DNA from: Bacteroidota bacterium
GTDB taxonomy: Bacteria; Bacteroidota; Bacteroidia; Chitinophagales; Chitinophagaceae
DNA: 64,000 bases
Direction: 5' to 3'
Assembly: GCA_018971025.1 (NCBI GenBank)
Contig: JAGWVE010000004.1
Coordinates: forward strand, 1 to 64,000
In this document: piece after piece, positions 1 to 9,763 of the stretch
Position numbering within the stretch: the stretch's first letter is position 1
Layout: every line of letters starts with the position of its first letter
The notes under the pieces: generated by a model
The model's input: the letters and a program-made list of their open reading frames with translations, nothing else
The model's database searches: none
What the model was told of the DNA's origin: nothing
Made by a program: the position numbers and the translations under genes

Positions 1-734
1 TCTGGCGTTAATAAATTGGGCTCTATCGATGAAATTCTAAAGCGTTCTATTCCTTCAATGGCATCAAGTGCTTGTATCAGATCAAAAAAGGTTTCGGTAT
101 GTTTTTCGCCATTTGGACCTTTCCCAAAATCTCCTAAATTAACCCCTGTTAATACGATTTCTTTAGCGCCGCTAGCTGCCACCGTTTTGGCTTGTTCTAC
201 TACATTCGCTACAAGGTCACTTCTGCTTTTGCCCCTAGCCATGGGGATGGTGCAAAAAGAGCAGTTGTAATCACAACCGTCTTGTACTTTTAAAAAACAC
301 CTGGTTCGATCATTTTGAGAAAAAGAAGCCGTAAAGCCTGTTACATCTGCAATATCACAACTACAAATAGTAGTAGGGTTTCCTTTTGAAAGGGAGCTAA
401 TATGGCTGGCTAGGTTAAATTTTTCGGCAGCACCTAATACAAGGTCAACCCCTGGAATTTCTGCTATTTGGGCCGGTTTTAACTGGGCATAACAGCCTGT
501 TATTACAACAAAACTTTCGGGCGCCCTTTTTTGAATGCGGCGTACAATTTGTCTACATTCTTTGTCTGCATTGTCTGTAACAGAACAGGTGTTGATGACG
601 TACACGTCGGCTAGATCTTCAAACTCTTTTTTGTCAAAACCTTCTAATGCTAGCATTCTAGAAAGGGTAGAGGTTTCCGAAAAGTTAAGTTTGCAGCCCA
701 GTGTATGAAAGGCAACGGTTCTATTTTGACTCAT
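1..734 (-). CDS. mtaB: tRNA threonylcarbamoyladenosine methylthiotransferase MtaB (N-terminal part)
   Basis: The gene runs off the left edge, so only about 244 N-terminal residues are present. Translation from the ATG at 734 begins MSQNRTVAFHTLGCKLNFSE, the start of the UPF0004 (MTTase) domain with its conserved cluster cysteines (TLGCK, NTCSV, GCYAQ). The radical SAM motif CxxxCxxC follows as CDYNCSFC near residue 155. Family members use two 4Fe-4S clusters to convert t6A37 of tRNA to ms2t6A. The GCKLN start and overall pattern favour MtaB over MiaB or RimO. The missing C-terminal part would hold the TRAM domain. An exact TAnnTTTG element lies 7 nt upstream of the ATG. Confidence 0.9.
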   Translation of the reverse strand, partial: MSQNRTVAFHTLGCKLNFSETSTLSRMLALEGFDKKEFEDLADVYVINTCSVTDNADKECRQIVRRIQKRAPESFVVITGCYAQLKPAQIAEIPGVDLVLGAAEKFNLASHISSLSKGNPTTICSCDIADVTGFTASFSQNDRTRCFLKVQDGCDYNCSFCTIPMARGKSRSDLVANVVEQAKTVAASGAKEIVLTGVNLGDFGKGPNGEKHTETFFDLIQALDAIEGIERFRISSIEPNLLTP

Positions 735-741
735 GAGCCCA

Positions 742-749
742 CAAAGATA
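742..749 (-). promoter_or_regulatory. Bacteroidota -7 promoter element of mtaB
   Basis: On the minus strand this reads TATCTTTG, an exact match to the Bacteroidota TAnnTTTG -7 consensus. It ends 7 nt before the mtaB ATG, implying a very short leader. No well-placed TTG (-33) is visible. Confidence 0.5.
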
Positions 750-867
750 AGCAGGATCAAGGATTTTTTAACCCTTAATAGTATCTTAAAATACGAAATA
801 ATAGGCTTTGGGCTTTCCATTTTACGATTAAAAAGTTATGTTTGTCTGTCTTTTAAAACGAAGAATT

Positions 868-3800
868 ATGCTTTTTACTAGAATTAATAATTTAATTGGA
901 TGGGTTGTGTTTGTGATAGCTGCATCTGTGTACATTTTAACTGCAGAAGCAGGGGGTAGTTTATGGGATTGTGGCGAGTTTGTGAGTAGTTGTTTTAAAG
1001 TTCAAATTCCGCATCCTCCTGGAGCCCCTTTATTTGTAATTATAGGTCGTGTATTTATTGTTTTGTTTGGCAACAATCCCTTAACGGCTGCTAAGGCTGT
1101 TAATATCATGAGTGCGCTTGCTAGTGCCTTTACTATTTTATTTTTATTTTGGACGATCACCCATTTTGCGCGCAAAATAATGGGCATCAAAACTTCTGAT
1201 ACCCTTTCAGCTGGTCAATGGATCAGTGTAATGGGTGCTGGTGTAGTGGGTGCTTTGGCTTATACTTTCAGTGATTCATTTTGGTTCAGTGCTGTAGAAG
1301 GTGAAGTATATGCATTGTCTTCTTTCTTTACGGCTATTGTATTTTGGGCCATTTTAAAATGGGAAAATCATGCAGATGAAGTGGATGCCGACAAATGGAT
1401 TGTCTTTATATTTTTTATGATGGGCTTATCTATTGGTGTTCACCTTTTAAACCTATTAACCATTCCTGCCATTGTCATGGTATATTATTTCCGTAAGCAA
1501 GATAGTTTCAACTATGCTGTTATTCGTAAATGGTTTGTGCGCATTATTGGTATTGGTGGAGTGCTTGCTTTTGTTGTTGGTTTATTAATGGCTAATGCCG
1601 AAGTAAATCCGGAACGTGGCGTAGAAATGGATAGCACATTAGGTGGCCTTATGTTATTAGGTACGCTTGCTGCTATTGGGTTATTATATTTTGTAGAATC
1701 TAGAGATAAAGCTGCTAAAAAAACGTACGGCGGCATTTATATCTTTTTTGTAATTGCATGTGCAATTACCGGCATTGTTCAAGTAGGAGTGATTCAATAT
1801 ACGGTTAAGTTTGCGGGTGCCTTTGACCGCATATTTGTAAATAGTTTTGGCCTTCCGTTTTTTACAGGATTCACCACATTTTTTGTATTGATGGCTGGAC
1901 TCATTTGGTATGGGTTAAAGGTAGCAGCAGCAAAAGGTTGGTCAATGTTGCGTCTAGGAATTTGGTGTTTGACATTTATGTTAATCGGTTACAGTAGCTA
2001 TGTAACCACCATGATTAGAAGTAGCGCCAATCCATCGGTTGATATGTACAATGTAGACAACCCCATTAGTTTGGTTGGCTATTTAGGTCGTGAACAATAT
2101 GGTGATTTCCCATTATTATACGGACAAAAATTTAATGCAAGACCCATCGATGTTAAAAACACGGGTATGCGTTATCAAAAATCTACAGACAAATACATAG
2201 AGCTAGGCGAAGACCGTAAATATGTTTTTGCTGCAGAAGATAAAATGATTTTTCCACGTGTTTGGGATATGAGCAATGATCAAAATCATGCCGATTATTA
2301 TGCTTATTTCTTAGGCATCAATAGACAGCAGGATGGCACTTACGAGCGTTCTCCTAATCAGGCTGATAATATCAAGTACTTCTTCCAATACCAATTAAAT
2401 TGGATGTACTTCAGGTATTTCATGTGGAATTTTGCAGGTAAACAAAATGATAACCAAGGATTGTTTGCGGGCAATGTAAGAGATGGTAACTGGATTACCG
2501 GTATTGCGCCTATCGATAATTTAATTTATGGCGATCAGTCTGCGCTTCCTGATAGTTTAAAAAACAACAAAGCGCACAATACACTTTTTGCACTTCCCTT
2601 TATTTTGGGATTGTTAGGGATGTACTTCCATTACAAGAAAAAGAAAACAGATTTCGGTGTTAACTTTTTGATGTTCTTCTTTACTGGTTTTGCAATTGTA
2701 CTTTATTTAAACCAACCAGGGTATCAGCCTCGTGAGCGTGACTACGCTTATGTAGGAAGTTTTTATGCTTTTGCAGTATGGATTGGATTAGGCGTTTTAA
2801 TGGTTAAAGAATTATTGAGCAAATCTTTATCTCAAACAACTGCGGCGGGTATTGCAACGATTGTTTGTTTATTAGCTGTGCCAACTTTAATGGCAAGCCA
2901 AGAATGGGATGACCATGATAGAAGTAACAAAGTGATTGCTAGAGATTTAGCCAAAGACTATCTAGAAAGTTGTGCTCCCAATGCAATACTATTTACGTTT
3001 GGCGACAATGATACCTATCCACTTTGGTATGCACAAGAAGTAGAAGGAATTCGAAAAGATATTCGTGTTATCAACTATAGTTTATTAGGAATTGATTGGT
3101 ATATCAATCAGCTTCGTTACAAAGTAAATGAAAGCCCTGCCATTGATGTGATTTGGTCTGCAGATCAAATTGAAGGAAGTAAGCGCGACTATATCGAGTA
3201 TAAGCCAAACCCTTCTATGCCAGATGATAAGTTTTACAACTTATATGACATAATGAAAAATTATGTGGGCAAAGACAATCCAGATAATGATTATAGCTTC
3301 CCGGTTAAAAATGTAACTGTTCCTGTAGACGTTGCTGCTGCTATAAAAAATGGCACAGTAAATGCAACGGATAGTGTTGTTGCATCTTTAGATTTTTCAT
3401 TACCGCGCAATGCCTTAATGAAAAACGAATTAGCAGTATTAAACATTATTGCTGCTAACAATTGGAAGCGTCCAATTTACTTTACAAATGCTGGTGCAGA
3501 ACTAGGCTTTGATCAATACTTACGTAGAGATGGTTTAAGCTACCGATTAGCGCCTGTTAAAAATAGCAAAGTAAATACCAATTGGATGTTGGATAAATTA
3601 ACCAACAAGTTTTCTTTTGGCAATGCGGATAAACCTGGTGTTTATTTTGATGAAGAAAATAGAAGACACTTAAATGGTATCCGTTCTGCATATGCCGAAC
3701 TTGCCATTGACCTAGCTTCTAAAAATAGAAAAGAAGACGCAAGAGCTGTGTTAAATAAAGTAGACAAAATGATGCTTGAAAGCAATTTTGGGTATGGCTT

Positions 3801-4086
3801 AACGAGCAGAGGGAACCTTCATAACAGAAATTCATTATTATTTTTAGAAGCATGTTATTTAGCTGGAGATAAAGCCCTTATTCAAAAAGTGAGTACTGCT
3901 GTTAAAAAAGATTTACAGCAACAAGTAAACTACTACAATACGTTAACGGGCATGAAAGCCGATAATATGGCGCAGGAAAAACAAACGGCAGAATCATACT
4001 TGCAAGCACTCGGTCAAATGCAATCAATGTACAATCCGTCTGTTGAAATTCCGGGTAAAGTAATGTCTAAAGAAACAGAGAAATAA
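868..4086 (+). CDS. DUF2723 multi-pass membrane protein, protein O-mannosyltransferase-like
   Basis: About 1072 residues. The N-terminus holds the DUF2723 signature (LWDCGEFVSSCFKVQIPHPP, residues about 32-51) among some ten or more hydrophobic segments; a long soluble C-terminal region follows. DUF2723 is a GT-C type fold; the human member TMEM260 is an O-mannosyltransferase, and Bacteroidota carry large members of unproven donor and acceptor. The WDCGE acidic residue is the expected catalytic Asp/Glu pair. An upstream in-frame ATG at 838 exists, but homologues begin close to the segment MLFTRINNLIGWVVF, so the ATG at 868 is preferred. It stands alone, convergent with the cysteine desulfurase gene and only 2 nt from it. 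Function as a protein glycosyltransferase is inference. Confidence 0.8.
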   Translation: MLFTRINNLIGWVVFVIAASVYILTAEAGGSLWDCGEFVSSCFKVQIPHPPGAPLFVIIGRVFIVLFGNNPLTAAKAVNIMSALASAFTILFLFWTITHFARKIMGIKTSDTLSAGQWISVMGAGVVGALAYTFSDSFWFSAVEGEVYALSSFFTAIVFWAILKWENHADEVDADKWIVFIFFMMGLSIGVHLLNLLTIPAIVMVYYFRKQDSFNYAVIRKWFVRIIGIGGVLAFVVGLLMANAEVNPERGVEMDSTLGGLMLLGTLAAIGLLYFVESRDKAAKKTYGGIYIFFVIACAITGIVQVGVIQYTVKFAGAFDRIFVNSFGLPFFTGFTTFFVLMAGLIWYGLKVAAAKGWSMLRLGIWCLTFMLIGYSSYVTTMIRSSANPSVDMYNVDNPISLVGYLGREQYGDFPLLYGQKFNARPIDVKNTGMRYQKSTDKYIELGEDRKYVFAAEDKMIFPRVWDMSNDQNHADYYAYFLGINRQQDGTYERSPNQADNIKYFFQYQLNWMYFRYFMWNFAGKQNDNQGLFAGNVRDGNWITGIAPIDNLIYGDQSALPDSLKNNKAHNTLFALPFILGLLGMYFHYKKKKTDFGVNFLMFFFTGFAIVLYLNQPGYQPRERDYAYVGSFYAFAVWIGLGVLMVKELLSKSLSQTTAAGIATIVCLLAVPTLMASQEWDDHDRSNKVIARDLAKDYLESCAPNAILFTFGDNDTYPLWYAQEVEGIRKDIRVINYSLLGIDWYINQLRYKVNESPAIDVIWSADQIEGSKRDYIEYKPNPSMPDDKFYNLYDIMKNYVGKDNPDNDYSFPVKNVTVPVDVAAAIKNGTVNATDSVVASLDFSLPRNALMKNELAVLNIIAANNWKRPIYFTNAGAELGFDQYLRRDGLSYRLAPVKNSKVNTNWMLDKLTNKFSFGNADKPGVYFDEENRRHLNGIRSAYAELAIDLASKNRKEDARAVLNKVDKMMLESNFGYGLTSRGNLHNRNSLLFLEACYLAGDKALIQKVSTAVKKDLQQQVNYYNTLTGMKADNMAQEKQTAESYLQALGQMQSMYNPSVEIPGKVMSKETEK

Positions 4087-4088
4087 GA

Positions 4089-5216
4089 TTAAATAATTTC
4101 CTTTAGTTTGGCAACCACAACATCAATTTCATTTTTGGTGTTGTGTTTGCTAAATGAAAATCTTACGGTGGTAATGTCAGGGTTGTTATTGATGGCCCTA
4201 ATAACGTGCGATCCAGCATTGGCGCCACTGCTGCAGGCACTTCCACCACTAGCACAAATATGATTGATATCTAAATTAAAGAGGAGCATTTCACTTTTAC
4301 TAGATGCTGGAAAATTAACGCTTAAAACAGTGTATAAAGCCTTTCCTAAAGGATCTCCATTAAAGGTAACACCTTCTATATTTTGCAAAAGGCTATCCAT
4401 CATATAGCGCTTAAGCTCATCAATGTAAACGCTGTCTTTTTCAAATTGTTCTGTTGCAATTTCTAGTGCTTTTGAAAAACCAACAATGCCATATAAGTTT
4501 TCGGTACCTGCACGCATATTGCGTTCCTGTGCACCACCATGTACCAAAGGGTTTATTTTAATTGATTCATGGATATATAAAATGCCAACGCCTTTTGGGC
4601 CATGAAATTTGTGTCCAGCCCCTGTAATAAAATGTACGGGTGTATTTTTTAAATCAAAAGGAAAGTGGCCTACCGTTTGCACCGTATCGCTATGAAAAAT
4701 AGCATTGTAGGTATTGCAGAGGTTACCTATCTCGTGTAAATCAATCATGTTGCCAATTTCATTGTTGGCATGCATGAGGGTTACCAAACATTTGTCGGTG
4801 CTGTTTTTTAACAGCGTTTCTAAATCTGAAATATCTATATGTCCATTTGGTAAAAGCTTCACATAACTTAATGTTGCAGCGCCTGTTTTTTGTAAATGTT
4901 CTACAGTATGGCTGGTAGCGTGGTGCTCGATGGGAGAAGATATAATATGCTTGCAACCTAAATCTTTGACGGCAGCACGAATGGCCGTATTGCTACTTTC
5001 TGTGCCACCACTTGTGAAAAATATTTCTGAAGGGCGGGTGTTTAAAATAGCAGCTACTTTTTTTCGCGCATTTTCTATGGCTAAGCGTGTTTCACGGCCA
5101 TAACTATAAATTGAGGAAGGATTTCCAAAATGTACCGTTAAATAAGGCATCATCGCCTCAAGTACCTGTGGGTCTAATGGGGTAGTGGCCGCATTGTCTA
5201 GATAGATCCTTTCCAT
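4089..5216 (-). CDS. Cysteine desulfurase, NifS/IscS family
   Basis: 375 residues, a full-length PLP fold-type I enzyme that takes sulfur from cysteine for Fe-S clusters and tRNA thiolation. Visible are the N-terminal YLDNAATTPLDP, the PLP-contact motif ITSGGTESNN-like segment (FFTSGGTESSN, about residue 67), the PLP lysine in GHKFHGPKG (Lys203) and the active-site loop SGGSACSSG with catalytic Cys328. It lies 32 nt downstream of glmM on the same strand but has its own exact -7 element, so it may be transcribed separately. No iscU or suf genes are nearby. The sequence cannot decide between an IscS-like general role and a tRNA-thiolation role. Confidence 0.93.
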   Translation of the reverse strand: MERIYLDNAATTPLDPQVLEAMMPYLTVHFGNPSSIYSYGRETRLAIENARKKVAAILNTRPSEIFFTSGGTESSNTAIRAAVKDLGCKHIISSPIEHHATSHTVEHLQKTGAATLSYVKLLPNGHIDISDLETLLKNSTDKCLVTLMHANNEIGNMIDLHEIGNLCNTYNAIFHSDTVQTVGHFPFDLKNTPVHFITGAGHKFHGPKGVGILYIHESIKINPLVHGGAQERNMRAGTENLYGIVGFSKALEIATEQFEKDSVYIDELKRYMMDSLLQNIEGVTFNGDPLGKALYTVLSVNFPASSKSEMLLFNLDINHICASGGSACSSGANAGSHVIRAINNNPDITTVRFSFSKHNTKNEIDVVVAKLKEII

Positions 5217-5221
5217 ACTAT

Positions 5222-5229
5222 CAAAGATA
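5222..5229 (-). promoter_or_regulatory. Bacteroidota -7 promoter element of the cysteine desulfurase gene
   Basis: Minus-strand TATCTTTG, an exact TAnnTTTG match ending 5 nt before the start codon. It lies in the 32-nt gap after glmM and suggests independent, nearly leaderless transcription. Confidence 0.5.
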
Positions 5230-5248
5230 AGAATTTGTAATTTATTGC

Positions 5249-6634
5249 TTAGATACCTGCTTCCTGGATGTCTTTCATTAGTTTTTGGGCAATATTGTCT
5301 GCTACATTTTGAGAATTGCTTTCGGCGTAAATTCTGATAATAGGCTCGGTATTGCTAGATCTTAGGTGTACCCAATCCGACTCAAAATCAATTTTTAAGC
5401 CGTCTTCAGTGTTGATGGAGTGATTTTTGTATTTATCCTTTAGATGGCTAAATATCTTTTCCAAGTCAAAACCTGGGGTAAGTTCAATTTTGTTTTTACT
5501 CATGAAATAATCGGGGTAGGTATTTCTAAGTTGTTGCACTGTTTTTTTCTCTTTGGCTAGATGCGATAAAAATAATGCGATACCAATTAAAGCATCTCGG
5601 CCATAATGTAATTCAGGAACGATAATGCCACCATTGCCTTCACCACCAATCACCGCGTTTGTAGCTTTCATTTTTGCAACAACATTTACTTCTCCAACTG
5701 CACTTGGTGTATAAGTGCCGCCATGCTTTTCAGTAACATCTCTAAGAGCTCTTGTAGAAGACATATTACTTACCGTATTGCCTTTTTTGTTTTGCAAAAC
5801 ATAGTCGGCAACTGCAACAAGGGTATATTCTTCTCCAAATAAAGTGCCGTCTTCACAAACAAAGCAAAGCCTATCTACGTCAGGGTCTACAGCGATTCCC
5901 ATGCTTGCATTTTGTTTTAAAACTTCGCTGCATAGTTCTCGTAGGTTTTCGGGAAGTGGTTCAGGATTGTGTGCAAAACGACCATTTACTTCAGCATTAA
6001 TTACGGTAATATTGGTTACGCCTAAAGCTTCTAATAATTGAGGCACGGCAAAGGCGCCAGAACTATTAATGGCATCCACAACAATCGAGAAATTACTTGA
6101 CTTGATAGCATCTACAGCCACCAACGGATGCGCAAGAATGGCTTTAATATGCGTGTCTAAGGCAGTGTCATTTTTGGTTTGCGTTCCTAAATGATCTACA
6201 CTAGCAAAATTATATTTGTCTTCTTTTACAATATCTAATAAAGCAGCGCCATCGGCGCCACTGATAAATTCTCCTTTGTGGTTGAGTAATTTAAGTGCAT
6301 TCCACTCTTTGGGGTTATGGCTTGCTGTTAAAATAATACCACCAGCTGCTTTTTCAAAAACCACGGCCATTTCTACGGTGGGTGTAGTGCTTAAACCTAG
6401 GTCTATAACATCGATGCCTAGGCTTAATAGGGTATTTACCACAAGTGATTGTACGATTTCGCCACTGATACGGCCATCTCTGCCAATCACTACTTTTTTA
6501 TTGCCATTGGAACTGGCTAAAAGCCATGAACCATAGGCTGCCGAAAAACGGACAATATCAAGCGGGCTCAATGATTCATTTGGTGCTCCACCAATCGTGC
6601 CTCTAATGCCTGAAATACTTTTAATTAACGCCAT
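5249..6634 (-). CDS. glmM: Phosphoglucosamine mutase (alpha-D-phosphohexomutase family)
   Basis: 461 residues. It shows the four landmarks of the phosphohexomutases: the phosphoserine loop TASHNP (Ser105), the Mg-binding loop DPDVDR (residues 250-255), the sugar-specificity loop GEGNGG, and the phosphate-binding RSSNTEPIIRIYAES near the C-terminus. It interconverts glucosamine-6-phosphate and glucosamine-1-phosphate for UDP-GlcNAc synthesis. The start SISGIRGTIGG is the usual GlmM opening. The loop GEGNGG instead of the classical GEQSGH is common in the Bacteroidota subgroup annotated glmM, so phosphomannomutase or phosphoglucomutase activity cannot be excluded. An exact -7 element sits 21 nt upstream. 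Confidence 0.85.
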   Translation of the reverse strand: MALIKSISGIRGTIGGAPNESLSPLDIVRFSAAYGSWLLASSNGNKKVVIGRDGRISGEIVQSLVVNTLLSLGIDVIDLGLSTTPTVEMAVVFEKAAGGIILTASHNPKEWNALKLLNHKGEFISGADGAALLDIVKEDKYNFASVDHLGTQTKNDTALDTHIKAILAHPLVAVDAIKSSNFSIVVDAINSSGAFAVPQLLEALGVTNITVINAEVNGRFAHNPEPLPENLRELCSEVLKQNASMGIAVDPDVDRLCFVCEDGTLFGEEYTLVAVADYVLQNKKGNTVSNMSSTRALRDVTEKHGGTYTPSAVGEVNVVAKMKATNAVIGGEGNGGIIVPELHYGRDALIGIALFLSHLAKEKKTVQQLRNTYPDYFMSKNKIELTPGFDLEKIFSHLKDKYKNHSINTEDGLKIDFESDWVHLRSSNTEPIIRIYAESNSQNVADNIAQKLMKDIQEAGI

Positions 6635-6655
6635 ATCTTTTCATCATTAAAGCTG

Positions 6656-6663
6656 CAAACATA
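6656..6663 (-). promoter_or_regulatory. Bacteroidota -7 promoter element of glmM
   Basis: Minus-strand TATGTTTG matches TAnnTTTG exactly and lies 21 nt before the glmM ATG, in the divergent gap shared with the methyltransferase gene. Confidence 0.5.
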
Positions 6664-6717
6664 AATCAAATTTGTTGCTTTGCTTACCCTAATTTCGCAT
6701 GAGTTTTAAACAATAAT

Positions 6718-7470
6718 ATGAGCAAAAAGGGTTGGTTTACAGATTGGTTTAATTCTAGCTATTATCATGCATTGTATCAGCACCGAGATGATACAGAGGC
6801 GCTTCAATTCATCCATAATTTACTAGCTTATTTAAAGCCCATGCCACACGCAAAAATGCTGGATATAGCTTGCGGAAAGGGGAGGCATAGTAAAGCATTG
6901 TTTGACGCTGGATTTGATGTTGTAGGAATAGATTTATCTCCTGCATCTATAAACGCAGCTTCTAGCATGAAAACCAATGGGTTGACATTTTCGTGTCATG
7001 ATATGCGGGAAACTTTTAGAAACAACTATTTCGATTACGCATTTAATTTTTTTACCAGTTTTGGTTATTTTAATTCGGACGAGGAGCATCAGTTGGCTAT
7101 ACAAGCGATGTCTAATAATTTAAAAGAAGGCGGAACGCTCGTGATAGATTATTTAAATGTTAGCATTGTTGATTCTACCTTAGATCTTGCTACCGAAACC
7201 CAAATAGATGGTTTTCATTTTCAAATTAAAAAGTGGCAGGATCCTTTGTTTTTATACAAAGAAATAAAAGTAGTAGATGCCCTTACCCAAGAAGAGTTAG
7301 GCATTTTTGAAGAGAAGGTTAGAAAATACACCTTACACGATTTTATGGATTTTATGCAAAAAGCAGGGCTAACTATTGTTGCAACATTTGGCAATTACCA
7401 GCTAGATCCATTTAATCCTGAAAACGCCGATCGGTTAATTATAGTGGCTCAAAAGCATCTAAATTCTTAG
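6718..7470 (+). CDS. Class I SAM-dependent methyltransferase
   Basis: 250 residues with a Rossmann-like methyltransferase fold. Motif I is MLDIACGKGRHS (about residues 44-55) followed by the acidic motif VVGIDLSP. The post-motif region FNFFTSFGYF and the C-terminal beta strands fit the Methyltransf_25 type of small-molecule methyltransferases. The substrate cannot be read from the sequence. The gene leads a run of same-strand genes with the PAP2 phosphatase and GT39 protein (gaps 14 nt and an 11-nt overlap), so a role in lipid or cell-envelope modification is possible but unproven. Confidence 0.8.
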   Translation: MSKKGWFTDWFNSSYYHALYQHRDDTEALQFIHNLLAYLKPMPHAKMLDIACGKGRHSKALFDAGFDVVGIDLSPASINAASSMKTNGLTFSCHDMRETFRNNYFDYAFNFFTSFGYFNSDEEHQLAIQAMSNNLKEGGTLVIDYLNVSIVDSTLDLATETQIDGFHFQIKKWQDPLFLYKEIKVVDALTQEELGIFEEKVRKYTLHDFMDFMQKAGLTIVATFGNYQLDPFNPENADRLIIVAQKHLNS

Positions 7471-7484
7471 TATCTTTAATTATC

Positions 7485-8087
7485 ATGTATTTGTTAATGC
7501 AGCCTTTTTTTAAATCTTTAGCGGTGTTAGATCAATCCTTGTTTATATGGATTAATCAAAAAGCAACGCATCCTTTTTTGGATGCCATTTTGCCGCTTAT
7601 GCGCGAATCCACTTTTTGGATTCCGCTTTATTTATTTCTTATCATTTTTGTATTTGTAAACTTTGGTAAAAAAGGGTGGATTTGGTTATTGTTTGCTGCA
7701 TTAACGGTTTTATTAACCGATCAAATTAGTAGTGGACTCATTAAAAACTTTGTACAACGTCCAAGGCCTTGTTTTGACCCAAATTTTTATAGCCAGGTTC
7801 GGTTGTTATTAGATCACTGTTCTGGTGGTTATAGTTTTACATCTTCGCATGCGACCAATCATTATGGTATTGCAGCTTTTTTATTTGCAACACTTGGATC
7901 TTATTTTGGTCGTTGGAAATACTTGTTATTTGTGTGGGCTTCACTCATTTGTTATGCACAAGTTTATGTTGGTGTGCATTATCCATTGGACGTCATTGTA
8001 GGTGCGATACTTGGCTATATCATTGGCTCCATTGTTTACATGGCATATCAAAAATTAGATCATTTACAAGATACACATGAGTCATAA
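7485..8087 (+). CDS. PAP2-family membrane phosphatase
   Basis: 200 residues with about five hydrophobic segments. The three PAP2 motifs are present: KNFVQRPRP (KX6RP), SFTSSHATNH (in place of PSGH) and the VGVHYPLDVIVG motif with the His and Asp of the catalytic site. Family members dephosphorylate undecaprenyl diphosphate, phosphatidic acid or lipid A phosphates at the membrane. The SSHA variant keeps the essential Ser-His. The gene overlaps the following GT39 gene by 11 nt, so the two are co-translated. Undecaprenyl-diphosphatase and lipid A phosphatase are both possible. A second in-frame ATG lies at 7500. Confidence 0.85.
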   Translation: MYLLMQPFFKSLAVLDQSLFIWINQKATHPFLDAILPLMRESTFWIPLYLFLIIFVFVNFGKKGWIWLLFAALTVLLTDQISSGLIKNFVQRPRPCFDPNFYSQVRLLLDHCSGGYSFTSSHATNHYGIAAFLFATLGSYFGRWKYLLFVWASLICYAQVYVGVHYPLDVIVGAILGYIIGSIVYMAYQKLDHLQDTHES

Positions 8088-9738
8088 GTTTTTTGTAATA
8101 TCCTTGTTTGCAGCTTGCCTTATATGTATTATTGGCATGCTAGGTATTCCTTTAATTGACATTGATGCTGCTCAATATGCATCTATGAGTAGAGAAATGG
8201 CGGATACAGGCAATTATTTACAACTCTACGATTTAGGTGCAGATTACCTAGATAAACCGCCGTTGTTATTTTGGTTATCTTCTATGAGTATTCAATTATT
8301 GGGTGTTCATGATTGGGCCTACCGTTTACCTTCTATACTTTGTTTGGGGCTAGCATTATGGTCTACCTATAGGTTTACACTTTTGTACTACAATACTTTA
8401 ACAGCACAGCTTGCAACACTAGTGCTCGCTACATCACAAGCCTTTATTTTAATGGCCCATGATGTTAGGTGTGATACCATGCTTATGGGTTTTGTGATGT
8501 TTAGTATTTGGCAATTAGCGGCCTGGTATCAAAGTAATGTATGGAAGCATTTTGTGATGGCATTTGTTGGTATCGGACTTGGAATGTTAACCAAAGGGCC
8601 TATTGCATTGGTTGTACCGGGCGTAAGTTTTACCATCCATTTTTTATTGCAGCGTAATTGGAAACAATTTTTTAGGTGGGAGTATATAATAGGGATTGTT
8701 ATAGTAGCCCTGATGCTCATTCCAATGAGTATTGGACTGTATACGCAGTTTGATTTACATCCCGGGATTCTTATTCATGGCGTGCCTATACAATCGGGCC
8801 TACGATTTTATTATTGGACACAAAGTTTTGGCAGGTATACCGGTGAAAATGTATTCAATGAAATGAATCATTTTACTTTTCTTTTAGAAAATATGCTTTG
8901 GAGTTTTTTGCCTTGGATATTTATTTTTTTAACAACCCTTGTACTATCTATTAAGGATCTTATCAAGGACAAATTAAAACTGCAAAGCCATCAAGAATTT
9001 ATTGCTACAGGTGGATTTATACTAACCTATTGCATGCTGGCTAGAAGTCAGGCGCAGCTACCGCATTATATTTTTGTGGTATTACCGCTTGCTGCCATTG
9101 TTACTGCTAAAGGGCTTTATCAAATCTATTTTTCGGAGGGCTTTGTAAAGCTGCAAAAAATATTCTTATATTTTCATGGGTTTATTTTTTCTATTTTATG
9201 GATTGCCATATTAGCGATTGTTTATTTCGTTTTTACGGATATGCCTGTTTACGTAAAAGTAATCGCTAGCTTTGGTGCTTTGTATTTCGGGTATGTTTTA
9301 TTGATGAAGCAAACAGTGCTGCCTAAGTTTCTATATCTAGCAGTTTATACCATCCTTGGCGTGAATCTACTTTTAAATACTTCTTTTTATCCAAAATTAT
9401 TAAAGTATGAACTAGGGGTTTCTGCGGCTTCATTTATCAATCAAACTAAGTTGCCAAAAAACAATATTTACTTGTATGAAATAGATGAGAGTAGGGCACT
9501 GCATTTTTACGGCAATCATTCGTTTGAACGTATTTTTGATAGCTCACTTTTAAAGCCGCAACAAATTTTAATAACCAAGGCGTCAAGCTACTCGGCGCTG
9601 AAACAAAAGTTCCCTGCATCAAGTATACTTTATAAAAATGCCTATTTTGGGGTGAGTATGCTTACGTTACCATTTTTAAATCCAGCTACAAGAGATAAAG
9701 AAGTAACCCCTTATATTATCGTAGCTTTGGCAAAGTAG
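8077..9738 (+). CDS. ArnT/PMT-like glycosyltransferase family 39 membrane protein
   Basis: 553 residues, about ten to twelve transmembrane segments. The first periplasmic loop carries the GT-C signature: the acidic residues in LIDIDAAQYASMSREM and then YLDKPPLLFWL (about residues 59-69), typical of ArnT and other PMT_2 proteins that use a polyprenyl-phosphate sugar donor. A C-terminal soluble tail follows. The start ATG is inside the end of the PAP2 gene. ArnT-like proteins transfer 4-amino-arabinose to lipid A, but many Bacteroidota members have unknown acceptors. The pairing with a PAP2 phosphatase fits recycling or modification of a polyprenyl-linked substrate; the exact sugar is not inferable. 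Confidence 0.82.
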   Translation: MSHKFFVISLFAACLICIIGMLGIPLIDIDAAQYASMSREMADTGNYLQLYDLGADYLDKPPLLFWLSSMSIQLLGVHDWAYRLPSILCLGLALWSTYRFTLLYYNTLTAQLATLVLATSQAFILMAHDVRCDTMLMGFVMFSIWQLAAWYQSNVWKHFVMAFVGIGLGMLTKGPIALVVPGVSFTIHFLLQRNWKQFFRWEYIIGIVIVALMLIPMSIGLYTQFDLHPGILIHGVPIQSGLRFYYWTQSFGRYTGENVFNEMNHFTFLLENMLWSFLPWIFIFLTTLVLSIKDLIKDKLKLQSHQEFIATGGFILTYCMLARSQAQLPHYIFVVLPLAAIVTAKGLYQIYFSEGFVKLQKIFLYFHGFIFSILWIAILAIVYFVFTDMPVYVKVIASFGALYFGYVLLMKQTVLPKFLYLAVYTILGVNLLLNTSFYPKLLKYELGVSAASFINQTKLPKNNIYLYEIDESRALHFYGNHSFERIFDSSLLKPQQILITKASSYSALKQKFPASSILYKNAYFGVSMLTLPFLNPATRDKEVTPYIIVALAK

Positions 9739-9763
9739 ACCTACACCAAACGATACTTCATTC

